DNA from: Bryopsis sp. KO-2023
Taxonomy: Eukaryota > Chlorophyta > Ulvophyceae > Bryopsidales > Bryopsidaceae
Assembly (NCBI GenBank): GCA_030272585.1
Contig: BSYQ01000003.1
Coordinates: 682,001-746,000 of the forward strand
Direction: 5' to 3'
Length of the DNA stretch: 64,000 nucleotides
In this document: positions 51,448-61,598 of the stretch, piece after piece
Layout of the letters: each line of letters opens with the position of its first letter
How positions within the stretch are numbered: position 1 is the first letter of the stretch
The notes under the pieces: model-generated
Database searches by the model: none
What the model was told of the DNA's origin: nothing
What the model saw: the letters and a program-made list of their open reading frames with translations, nothing else
Position numbers and translations under genes: made by a program

Positions 51448-51841
51448 CAGACCTGGGCCCGACCGGACCGGCAGCGAAAAACCGGTCCGGTCCGGTCCAA
51501 CCTGTCCATGGACCGGCTGACCTGTCCGGTCCTGTCCGGTCCAACGAAAAAACGCCGGTCCTTGCAAGACCGGACAGGTTATGACCTGTCCGGTCCTGTC
51601 CACTCCGGTCCAGTCAACCTCGGAAATCTGCAGAAATCTGGACCGGTTTTCTGACAGATTTTCCGTTTTTAGACAGGTCACACCCACATTTCGCCTTTAT
51701 TAGACCGGCGATGTGACCTGTCTAAAACCGGAACGACCCTGTCTTGACAAGGTTGTTCTCCTGTTTTAGACCGGCTCCAGGTCGGTCTGGACTGGTGGGC
51801 TGCCTGTCCAGACCGACCTGGAGCCTGTCTAGAACAGGTCG

Positions 51842-52393
51842 CACAATTAAGCACTTTTAACGTGCTAATTGTGTATCAATCGATTGGGAACTGATTCAAT
51901 GGATTAAAGAACGAAGTGTTATTTATTATATGCATTTTTAATGCATGAATGACGTGAGCCAAGCCCACCAGCCACCGACTAGAGGGAGTCGGTCGACTCA
52001 AGGAGGATTCGAACCCGGGTTGGCTAAGCCCGAGTCGAAGACACTATCGCTAGTGGACCCCACCACAGGGACGCTCAAAAGGGGGCCGTTACTTTTAAGT
52101 ACCCGTTTAATTTTCCAAAATTAATTTTCCAAAATTAAACGGGTACTTAAAAGTAACGGCCCCCTTTTGAGCGTCCCTGTGGTGGGGTCCACTAGCGATA
52201 GTGTCTTCGACTCGGGCTTAGCCAACCCGGGTTCGAATCCTCCTTGAGTCGACCGACTCCCTCTAGTCGGTGGCTGGTGGGCTTGGCTCACGTCATTCAT
52301 GCATTAAAAATGCATATAATAAATAACACTTCGTTCTTTAATCCATTGAATCAGTTCCCAATCGATTAACACATAAAAAAGTGCTTAATTGTG
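51842..52393. repeat. 552-bp palindrome with tRNA-like arms inside element D
   Basis: The arms are near-perfect inverted copies around a centre near 52117-52123 (ccaaaattaattttcc). They begin CACAATTAAGCAC and end GTGCTTAATTGTG. Each arm contains a B-box (GGATTCGAACC at 52005-52015; GGTTCGAATCC at 52230-52240) and an A-box-like CTAGCGATAGTG. The transcript would fold into a very long hairpin. No clear target duplication flanks it, so I cannot say whether it is its own inserted element. Confidence 0.85.
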
Positions 52394-52552
52394 TGACTTG
52401 TTTTAGACAGGTGCCAGGTCGGTCTGGACAGGCGGCCCACCTGTCCAGACCGACTTGGAGTCGGTCTAAAACAGGTCATATTGGGCGTCACATCGGTCTA
52501 AAACAGGGTCACACCGGTCTAAAACAGGTCACACGAGTATGACCGTACTAGT

Positions 52553-52990
52553 GATATGGGTGTGGCGGTTGAAATCCCTCAAGGTTATTATGGTCGGTTG
52601 GAAATTCGTTCGGGTCTCTGTGCCAGGTTCAAGTTATTTCTGGGTGCTGGGGTTATTGTCAGTGACTATAGGGGTTCTTTGATTGCGGTTCTTTTTAACT
52701 TCTCCTCTGAAGATTTTTACATTAAAGCGGGTGATAGGGTGGTTCAATTACTTTTGGAAAAAATTGTTACTCCTCAAGTAATTATTGCAGATTCTTTGTC
52801 CCTTACGGATCGTGGTTTGGGTAGTTTTGGGTCTACCGGCAGTTAGTGCCTGATGCTCTGTGTTTTTTGTTTTTTTTGTTTTTGTTTGTTTTTTGGTTCC
52901 AAACATTCGTCTGTTCACATTGGTGTACATTTTTCCGCAATAGAAGCTGGGTGGCTTCTTCGCGTGTAATTATGTTATGTTATGTTATGT
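52553..52990 (+). mobile_element. 5'-truncated non-LTR retrotransposon tail with dUTPase coding end
   Basis: A 14-bp direct repeat, tatgaccgtactag, flanks this block (52539-52552 and 52991-53004). The block ends in a (TTATG)n tail. Long variable target duplications and a short-unit tail are marks of target-primed reverse transcription. The only coding content is a dUTPase end, so the parent LINE probably carried dUTPase at its 3' end. Confidence 0.72.
52556..52846 (+). pseudogene. dUTPase domain, 5'-truncated, within LINE tail
   Basis: 96 codons matching motifs 2-5 of trimeric dUTPases: G-R-L-E-I-R-S-G-L (motif 2), G-A-G-V-I-V-S-D-Y-R-G (motif 3, with the catalytic-water Asp shifted to Val-Ser-Asp), G-D-R-V-V-Q-L (motif 4) and R-G-L-G-S-F-G-S-T-G (motif 5, the P-loop-like arm). 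Motif 1 and the N-terminus are absent. In function the enzyme hydrolyses dUTP to keep uracil out of new DNA, useful to an element that copies itself. The ORF is clean but truncated, so it is unlikely to be active here. Confidence 0.82.
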
Positions 52991-53227
52991 TATGACCGTA
53001 CTAGACAGGCGATAACCTGTCTGGAAAGGTCAAATCCGGTCCAGAAAGGTCAAATCCGGTCTAGAAAAGGTGGCCTTTACTAGACCGGATTTGACCTTTC
53101 TTGGACCGGATTTGACCTTTCCAGACCGGATTTGACCTGTCTAAGAAAGGTCAAATCCGGTCCAGAAAGTGGTTGCCGGTCCTGTCCGGTCCGGTCCAAC
53201 GGGTCGGCGCCCAGGTCTGGTCATGAG

Positions 53228-53444
53228 TGAGAAAAGGGACCAATGGGCCAAGAATAGTGCTTATGGAAGCACAGAGCAGATCAAGCAAGGAGATCAAGTC
53301 ATGGTACTGACTGATCCAAAACACAGGAGCAAGGTGGAGGTCTACTGGAGAGGGCCATACGAGGTTGAGTGGGTTGGAGAGCGAGGAGCGGTACGTGTAA
53401 AGGGTAAGTTGTTTGCTGATTGGCAAATAAAAATGATGAAGTAA
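53228..53444 (+). pseudogene. Element B gag-pol, final piece (integrase C-terminus)
   Basis: Rejoins the frame after element D (S-E-K-R-D-Q-W-A-K-N) and ends with TAA at 53442-53444. It holds the integrase C-terminal G-P-Y-E-V-E-W-V-G core (GPY/F-like). No chromodomain follows. An untranslated tail of about 290 bases leads to the 3' LTR. Confidence 0.88.
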
Positions 53445-53741
53445 GGCATTTTTTCAAACTGTTTTTTGAGTGAGTAATGGTGAGTGAAAAAAGGTGGTGT
53501 GGGGAAGTTGTTTTTTTGACGATGAAGTGAAATGGAACGAATGGGTAGGCAAGGGATTTGTATGGGTTTTTGTTTATCAACTCTGTGAGGGATGATATGA
53601 TGTCAGTGAACAATGTTGTTTTACAAAAGGCTGAACTGAGGGAAGGAAAAGTTTGGGAATGGTGGAGTTTTTCGAAAAGATATTGGACTATGGGTTTTAA
53701 AGGCAATCGTGAGGGCACGATTAAGCATCGTGGGGGAGGCC

Positions 53742-53905
53742 TGTAGGAGAGAAGTGATTGTATGACTCAGTTGGGAGGGTTAGGATTGTGAGTGGTCAGG
53801 AAGAAGGACAGTTAGAGTTTGGTTACTGTCATGTCGAATTGGGAAGTATTAAATGTGGGCCAGCGAACAGATGTTTGTAAGATTTTGACACAGTCTTATC
53901 ATTTA
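53742..53905 (+). repeat. Element B 3' LTR (164 bp)
   Basis: Identical by eye to 10134-10297. It is preceded by a purine tract and followed by the duplication cacaa at 53906-53910. Confidence 0.9.
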
Positions 53906-53910
53906 CACAA

Positions 53911-54347
53911 ATCGGAGACAAATATATAATTGACATTGTTGTGATCAATTTGTACTTCGGCTGTGGGGGAAACGATGTGGTGATGGTGGCTTTCATCATG
54001 CCGTTCCTGGCAGCACCTAACCTTGAGAACCGCTCTAGTCTAAGGTTGACAGTATCAAGATGAGAAGAGCAGATCATAGATATAATGAGATTGGTCACCA
54101 GACCATGTGAGGTGTTGGTTTTGTTTCAAGCAGACCTGCTGCTTGCCGTGCGTTTACATCCAGGCTCACATTTTCCAGAATCCATCTGTCCAGGATTAAA
54201 TAGATCATCCCAATCGAAAATCTCTGAATACAAATCTTTAATCGACATCATGTTCTTCTCTTTTTCACATGTCCAAAAATAACGCTCTTCCAATTTTTCT
54301 CTTCTAAAAAATCCATCTTCCATGTTACATCTCACATTTTGTTTTTT
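53911..54347. other. Host spacer between element B and RNF10-like gene
   Basis: Nothing coding is supported. It probably includes the 3' flank of the RNF10-like gene. Confidence 0.4.
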
Positions 54348-57300
54348 TCAACCCCTTCTCTGGGAATTTGAGAAGAGGAGGGTTTTCCCCTTTTTGCCCT
54401 TCTTCGAGGCCACAGGTTTTGGATGATTTTTCTGGAGGGCTTCCTGCAGGGGTGGTGCAGTTTGTTTGGCCTTCAGGGAAGCTGATGCTATTCCATTTTC
54501 AACTTTCCACACAGCATTGGTGGGGTTCTTCGCTTTCCTCACAGGGTGTTGCTGGGATGGCGTTGGGTTTTCCTGAGCAGACCCACCTCCAGGAAGAGAT
54601 GGAAATTGAGTGGAAACAGAATCCTCTGGCGCCTGCCAGCCTAATTTTTGAAGCCAAAGAAAAATCGCATGTGTTATCAACAGCAAGAAGTCAAGGAACC
54701 ATCGGTTGCCCCCCCCCAAAAAAAAGGAAAGAAAAAAAAAATGTTGCATTGAAAAAACCTCCCTCGGAAGGAAATATCTAAAGAAGCAACATAGTTGCAA
54801 CTCTTTTGGGATTTTGGAACAAGTCTGCACTTCAACCTCTTGTTTCTACGAAGTTCCATGAAAATGTTCCGAGTGAAAAAAAAAACCTCTCTCAAGAAAT
54901 GTGAGGCAAGCAACGTAGCGAAGTCCAGTGCAGGACCCCTGGGTTGCCACTTGCCTTATCTTCTTTTGCATTCAAGGAAGAATGTATTAATCCTTCACAT
55001 ACGAAGGCAACATTGGCAAAAATGAATGCTGACATGAAAACAATAATAATGGGAAAAAGTTCTACCCCAAACCCAGGGACCTAGTCTCACTCATATTCTC
55101 ACAAAAAAGTATATTCAATGTCTCTACTCACTTGCAGCAAAACCAAGCTTCGTAACAGCCGACCATGACACCCCTGCATTCTGCCCGCCATCCTGTTCAG
55201 ATTCCTGGGGAAAAAAGCCAAGATCCGAGGGATCTCCTCCATCATCCCCACTGGACTTCCGTGAAAAGGCACTCAAATCAGGCATGCTTCTGAATTCCTC
55301 GATGGTCGGAGCCCTCACAGCATCTTGAGCTGCAGCAGCCTCCCTCCTCTCCCTTTGCCTATTTCGCTTTTCCTTCTTTGCACGTTTGCGACGCTGTTCT
55401 TGGCGCTGCCTGATAGGCTCCATGAACTCGGGGGGAACCAGCGCACCAAGATCAACTTCCACCAGCTTGAACGAACCTGAACCAACACATCCCAGCAATT
55501 CATTCCAGCTACACCCATTTCCCTCTATTCAGAAGATTTGTTCAGTCTTGCCCAAACGTAATGCCCAAGCTCCATATTATAAGTGATGATGCAATACGTC
55601 TGCTACCTTTGTTCGGCAAGTGCGCAAGGTTTCTGTATCTTTTCCTCAGAAATTCCCCTTGCACCATGTCATCCATTTCCACGATCCTTCCTTCGATAAC
55701 TTGAGGACATCGCTCATAAGATCCATGCATCATCATCAGACATTTCACATTGGCTGGATGCAGGAAAAACCACTGGCCATCCATAGATTGATAGAAAAAG
55801 TACTCGGATGCTGGTTGAGCAGTTGGGGGGGATGCACCAAAGGCCACATCTGATGAGTCTTTGGAAAAAGGCGGTGAGTGGGAAGTGGGGGAGCTGCCCA
55901 ATGGAGCAACAGATCCAAATTGCATGGTGATGCCGGAGGAAGGGACCTCCATACCTCCTAAGGCACAACCAGCGTTCAAGTAGATGAATTGACAGAAAAG
56001 CAAGGTTTTCTCAGGGAAAAATACATATAAAAAAGAGAAAAGGCTGAGTTGTTGGAAAGGAGCAGCCCCGTATTGCCCCATCATTGTCTCAACAAGATCA
56101 TGATGCATTGCCACACCTGCAGCATCGTTTTGGTTTTCTTGAAGAAAGGGCAGATCGCCATCCTGGCCTCTTGATGAACCGGATGCGGCCTTATTCCCCA
56201 ATGAAGGGAAGTTCTGATCAAATTGTTTGACCACCTTCTCTCGGTGTTGGGCCGAAGCAACGGAAGAAATGCGACCTGTGAAAATCTGCATGGCAGAAGC
56301 TGAACCATGACTAATCACATGAATTCCCGAGTCGTACAACCAATAGGCCAGATGGCACTACCTCCCCCCCCTGAAATTCCGCAATTCCAGCATCATCAAA
56401 ACTTGAATTCCAAGTGGCATGTCACCCGATCCTACCTGTCTGACAGAAGCTTCCATCTTGGCACCTACTTCCTCGGGGTCCATGTGGGGGTTGAGCTTGG
56501 CTGCTCTCCTGGTGGCCCAGGCCTTTGCCCTTCCTGCCAGTGAATCTAGGGCAGTATATAAAGCAGGTGCCTCCAGAGTAGCCTCGAGACCACCCTCGCT
56601 AATCACCTGACATAGAAGAGAAAAGCATCAGCAAACCCCTCCATCCATCCACACTTAAAAAGAATTCAATAAACAATCACCCTTGGAACTCCTTTGGAAC
56701 TCATAACAAGCAAGAAAAGCATCAGAACTTCAGGATGGGTTTACCCATCTCTCCTGCACAAACACTGTAGCAGAGTTGGGGGGTAGGGCCGGGGGTAAAA
56801 CTCGTGACGAAGTTTCATTCACCTGAGCTGCACTCTTAGCAAGTTGGTCGGCATCTTTACTCCAAACATCCAGACCATCTGTACAAGTCGTGAACTTGGC
56901 AAACCGATTGCATTGCAATGTATTGAATGGGGTGCCCTCCGGCACCCCGATCACCTCCGGAATGATGGAAGCCCTGCCTCTCTTCAGCAACCGGAAGCGA
57001 ATCAAGCTGCCCGCAAAGGGGGGCTCAACCCGGTGGAAGATCACACTTCTGAGCTCCCGAGCAACGATGGGGGTAAAACACAGTGGGCACTTGGCAGCAC
57101 ATCTCAGACTCCTGCCCCCACTGACCATCATGTGTTGCATTATGCCTGAAAATCCAAATACGTGACCGCAAGGAGTGATCTGCGGCGCTACAGGGGGGCA
57201 GTCAAGAGTAATGGGGCACTTGACTGGAGCGCTGACTGTCATTTCAACCTAGCCAACACCACCGCTCTCCTCTCAGTACAACTCAATCTTCACCAACACG

Positions 57301-58294
57301 AACAAAGAAAACCCCTATTAACTCCAGCGGAAAGAAAGTAACAAGTCATCCAAGCATCTACCTGGACGATATCGTCCCATTGGAACATTTTGTCTGCCTC
57401 TGATGCAAAGCTGCGGACATCCACAGCATCGGAGACCAAAAATCGGAAGTTGGCTTGCAGGAACTCATCCCGGTTGTATCGTTCACGTCTGGCATAGCCT
57501 CTGTACGCACGCCCTCCACCACCGCCCCCTCGACTTCTGGAGTTATCATATTTGCTGAAGTTCAGCAAGTGGTTTGCAGAAACAAATCTGTTCCTAGACG
57601 CCCCCCCTTCACCGGTCCCCACAGCTACCGCACTACCCTGTGGCCTGGGGAGAACATCAAAAAGATGTTATATGCTTGACCACACCCACCCCTGTCCGAA
57701 TCAATTGAGAAAACCCTGAAAAAACACTCAATAAAATGTAGCACCATCAAATTGAACTCCTAAAACACATAGGAGTGGATTTTCAACAAGGAATCACACA
57801 CCGCGTATGCTCAGCAGTGGAACCCCATTCTCCTGGGGCAGTGTGGTGCGAACCGACTCTGCCTTCCTGGTCACCAGACCGACCTCCCTGGAAAACAATG
57901 TCAATAATCAGCTGAGCTACAGATAAACTGTGGATTGACTGAGGTCCCTGAAGCATCTAGCGCAGCACATACCCGGCCTTGCCCTCTTGACGCTCCTCCC
58001 CCTCGGTTTCCACTGTTCGACCTGAAATGCCTACCTGCGAATCCACCACACAACGGGCAATCTTAACGCGCGTCGTAGATTAAAAACTCTGTTTTTTTTT
58101 CCGAGATACGTTGCAACAGTGCAACCAGAATAGGCCTTACCACCAGAATCTCTTCCCTGGCGCAAAGGGACTGCTCTATAGCTGCCGCGCAGCCCAGACA
58201 CACCTCGGTCACCATCTGCGTGAGTTGCGTTCGACTTGAAAAACTTTTGACTGCTTGCTTTTTCTGGATCACTTTTGTGTACCGATTTGCTCAT
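54348..58294 (-). CDS. RNF10: RNF10-like RING finger protein, ten exons
   Basis: Exons at 58294-58141, 58034-57973, about 57889-57799, 57644-57362, 57248-56745, about 56609-56440, about 56290-56120, about 55961-55611, about 55476-55135 and 54638-54348. All checked junctions are GT-AG and in phase. RNF10 is an E3 ubiquitin ligase, known to act on stalled 40S ribosomal proteins. Matching parts: a Gly/Arg-rich N-terminus; the pre-RING block (R-Y-N-R-D-E-F-L-Q-A-N-F-R-F); the RING region (C-P-I-T ... T-P-C-G-H-V-F ... K-C-P-L-C); Y-F-F-Y-Q-S-M-D-G-Q-W-F-F-L-H-P-A-N-V; a basic helix; and a lysine-rich end K-K-G-K-K-G-K-T-L-L-F. Several RING zinc ligands are missing, so ligase activity is doubtful. 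Confidence 0.92.
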
Positions 58295-58552
58295 TCAGCA
58301 GTGGAAGAAAACAAGTCCGCACGGAGGGCAAAACCCCTCGAATAAAAAACCAAGGCGAAACAAACCCCGAATAAAGCACTGGGCAAAAACTGAACGCATT
58401 TCAAGATGCGCAAAAGGGTTGGGCACCAGCCACCTCGGGCATGACAGACAGAATCTGGGGAGCTGGCGCCTTCAATGACAATTCTGACGTCTCCCATCTT
58501 CTCGTCTGTGTGTGCGTGTTATCCTTGGCGCATTTCCCTTCTGTTTTTTGTG
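58295..58552. promoter_or_regulatory. Promoter region of the RNF10-like gene, bordered by a transposon
   Basis: Only 258 bases separate the RNF10-like start codon from the inverted repeat of the next transposon. The final eight bases, tttttgtg (58545-58552), are the target duplication of that element. No obvious TATA box was seen. Confidence 0.45.
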
Positions 58553-58888
58553 GAGTTATGGATTGCGCCAAAACCTGGTCCAAATGAACACCCCGAAAAA
58601 TACCACTTCCTGGTCATTGTACACTTCACATGAACCCTTCGCGTGAGACCTGCACGCATCGTCCCCATGTCGCACCGTCCTCCCCACGACCGACGACGAG
58701 ACCCCGAGCTCGGGACGCATGCTCGCCGAGCTCGAAACTCGTGACACCAGAAACGGGCGTATTATTTTGTCTTCCAAACCAGCGTTTTCGCTTGCACCAA
58801 TGGCGGAGACTTCGAAAAGGTGAGATATGTGTGCGCTCTTTTGGATAGTCAATATTCAGGATCTTTCTTCGCTCCTGACCGCGTGCGT
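58553..58888 (+). repeat. Left terminal inverted repeat with start codon and splice donor
   Basis: 336 bases, identical in reverse to 63361-63696. The ATG at 58800-58802 begins a seven-codon exon ending at the gtgaga donor (58820). It likely supplies promoter and first exon to the plus-strand transcript. Confidence 0.88.
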
Positions 58889-60465
58889 CTCGTCAAAATT
58901 TCGTGCGCTTCATTTCCGTTCTATCACCCGCAAGACGTCCAGAGCAGCCCAGTAACTCGTCGACAAGTGACCTTGACGATAAAGAAAGACAGTTGGTTCG
59001 AATTCCACGTATCTGGCGCTTGGCGCTGCGCCTCGCGATCTTTTCGTTTTCCCTGGCTGGCGATTCGTCGTCGTCGTCGTCGTCGTCGCCGCTCGTCTTT
59101 TCTATCGGTGCGCACGCGCCATTAGCGTGGGTCAGGACGTCTACGCCCGGAGCGGAATCTTGTTGTGTCGCCGTCTGCGCTGTGTGCTCGAACAACGCAT
59201 ACTGAAAAAGCTTCTCGTTGGTCTAGCAGGAGCGAAATTTCGCTTGGAACAGGAAGCGAAGCTTGGAGTGGAAAGCAAACACACGCCAATCAAGATTAGC
59301 ACTGGCGAGATTGACATCTGTGAGGGAGCTTGGAGGTGGTGATATGAGGTAGGGCTGAGGTTGTTTTTTTTTTTGCACCAAGTACCTGTGGAGTGCAACT
59401 GGAAAATGTATCACACAGGCATTTATTTTAGGCTTCCTTTATCATAGAATTTGTAGACATTTGTCTCTCTTCTTCTGTTGAATACATTGCGGGCCTCGAC
59501 AAAACGAATCAGGAATAGATGCAAATGATAAAGCAACCAGTGTCTCAAGAGTAAACCTGCCAAAGCTCGATGTTGAAATTGCTTGAGAGGATTTTTTCTT
59601 ATTGGAACATATATTTATTCGTATTTTTTTTAAAGAGTTTCTTCATTTTTTTGGAGGGGTGTTGGGGGCCCAACATCTGGATACATTTGAGTATCAGGGA
59701 AGTCAGAATAGTGCTGTGAATTTGTTGTGTATAGACTATGGGGAAGAAGAGATGGGAGAAGACATTCACAATATTGCAAGAGTTCGATGAGTTCAGATCT
59801 TCGTTTATCGAGTGGAGTGTCTTTTTGTTTTCAAGGATGGATTAACGCCATCACATTTGGCTGCTGTAACCATATAGCTTTCACTGAACTTTTTTTGAAA
59901 GATTCAGAACAAACGGATACATATTGACCCAATCGGGGTGAGTGCTATTGTTTTGAAAACAAGTGATTTGTTTGCTGAGTCCCTCGATTTCTGCTTTGAT
60001 TCCGGCACACACCATGTCTCTGTTTTTTCCCCCTAAATTATTTTTCGTTTTGATCTTACCCCGGTCTGAAGGGTGGTAGGATACCCAGATTCGTTCCATT
60101 CAGTACCATGGACCTGGAGCAAGTTCACTATACAGCTGGTGAGACGGTGTCTGACAAATCAGAGCAGATCATTGTTTCAGTGAATGGCATGGTAACAAGG
60201 ATGTCCATCAACACCGTGCCAATCTACGCCCCCGGTTGCCAAAGGCGTGAAAAGATTCCTAAGATTCCAAAGGCGTGAAAGTGATGAATTTGTAAAAGAC
60301 TCGTTGGCATTGGAGTGTCTCAGAAAGTTTCTGCTTGAGCCTTGAAACTTGACGATCAGGTTCAAGGGGATCCAGGAGTTCAATGAATAAACGAGCGTCA
60401 GTCGGTTTCAGGAGCTTGGTTTCAGAGTTTGTTTTCTTTCTCCCAACTGCCATGTGCTTTGGTTA

Positions 60466-60566
60466 CTGGGCTAAGTGATTCCATTTCTGAAAGACATGGG
60501 GTTCATCGATGGTGTTGCATAAGTGATTCCATTTCTGAAAGACATGGGGTTCATCGACGGTGCTGC
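60466..60566. repeat. Short tandem duplication (two units of about 47-50 bp)
   Basis: The unit gtgattccatttctgaaag... followed by acatggggttcatcga occurs twice with one or two base changes. It lies directly left of the large hairpin at 60580. Confidence 0.75.
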
Positions 60567-60579
60567 AAAGTCAGGAAAT

Positions 60580-61598
60580 ATAGACTGGTAGACTATGTGT
60601 AAAAACTCAAATTGGTCTGTTCAAGACAATGAAGTTGGGAATCAACACCATCGATCAAAACCCATTTTTCTCCCATCAGGCACCACTCATTCGCTGGACT
60701 GAAGCATGAGTCCCGAAATGTCATTTTCGTTTGGGGCTGAACTCTTTTCAAAAGAGTCTTTTGTGCCCCACCCTCTCCGTGAGCCACCATCCCAAGTGGG
60801 GATTCCACCCTGAAGAAACTCGACAATAATTCAAAAACAGTTCATTCTAAATGGAACCTTTCAACACAATAGAACACATGTCACATCATTCAATAGAGAC
60901 GCATAACGTTCACCCAGCGAGCACTCGACTAAATTAGGAAGACTCGTAAGATATGTACCTAAATGATTTCGGATGGACATAAAAATTTGCAGACATAAAC
61001 TCACACATTATTAAATAATTCTCACAAAATTTCAGCTCCATCTGAAACATTAACACTGTGAGGTAAGGTTCGTTCATCTTAGAAAATCAAGTTTTTCTCT
61101 TTAGCGAGTCTTTAGGTCCTTCGGCCCAATCGTACCTTACCTCACAGTGTTAATGTTTTCAGATGGAGCTGAAATTTTGTGAGAATTATTTAATAATGTG
61201 TGAGTTTATGTCTGCAAATTTTTATGTCCATCCGAAATCATTTAGGTACATATCTTACGAGTCTTCCTAATTTAGTCGAGTGCTCGCTGGGTGAACGTTG
61301 TGCGTCTCTATTGAATGATGTGACATGTGTTCTATTGTGCTGAAAGGCTCCATTCAGAATGAATTGTTTTTGAATTATTGTCGAGTTTCTTCAAGTGGGG
61401 TGGTGGTTAAGGAAGAAAAGAACCAGGGATGAGTTCAACCTAAATTTGTTTTAAAACCAAAACGTTATGTCTGGACTCGTGCTGCAATCCAACGAATGAG
61501 CGGTGCCTGATGGAAGAAAAATGGGAATGAACAACATCGATATATCAAGACTCTTGAACACACCAATTTGAGTTTTTACACACAGTCTACCAGTCTAT
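60580..61598. repeat. 1-kb inverted repeat (hairpin) inside the transposon
   Basis: The arms run 60580-61069 and 61133-61598 around a 63-bp spacer and start ATAGACTGGTAGACT. The inner 250 bases of each arm match almost perfectly, while the outer parts carry indels. There are no coding features. No clear target duplication was found, so it could be an inserted fold-back element or a local inverted duplication. A transcript crossing it would form long double-stranded RNA. Confidence 0.85.

Larger units (their letters stand above)
51448..53219. mobile_element. Element D: 1772-bp hAT-like element in element B integrase, carrying a tRNA-like palindrome and a LINE tail
   Basis: Inverted ends CAGACCTGGGC and GCCCAGGTCTG are flanked by the 8-bp duplication gtcatgag (51440-51447 and 53220-53227). 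The ends are filled with CCTGTCC, CCGGTCC and TCTAGAC-type words in both orientations, forming extensive subterminal repeats. Inside are a 552-bp palindrome (51842-52393) and a truncated retroposon (52553-52990). There is no transposase. It is a non-autonomous element that served as a target for later insertions. Confidence 0.87.
10134..53905 (+). mobile_element. Element B: Ty3/gypsy LTR retrotransposon, outermost layer of the stack
   Basis: Bounded by 164-bp LTRs that read identically and by the 5-bp duplication cacaa. After subtracting three insertions (10775-11240, 11372-47269, 51448-53219) and one copy of each target duplication, about 5.6 kb remains. That core has a 457-bp leader, one gag-pol frame of 1510 codons plus stop, and a purine-rich tract (gtgggggagg) just before the right LTR. 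A possible primer binding site, TGGTGGCCAAGAAGGGG, starts two bases after the left LTR. The frame lengths of the four coding pieces (20, 123, 4173 and 217 bases) sum to a multiple of three, so B was intact when first hit. Confidence 0.92.

Noticed and set aside
58937..59110. Poly-Ser and poly-Asp ORFs on both strands near 59065
   Set aside because: They are produced by a tcg trinucleotide run; no domain supports them.
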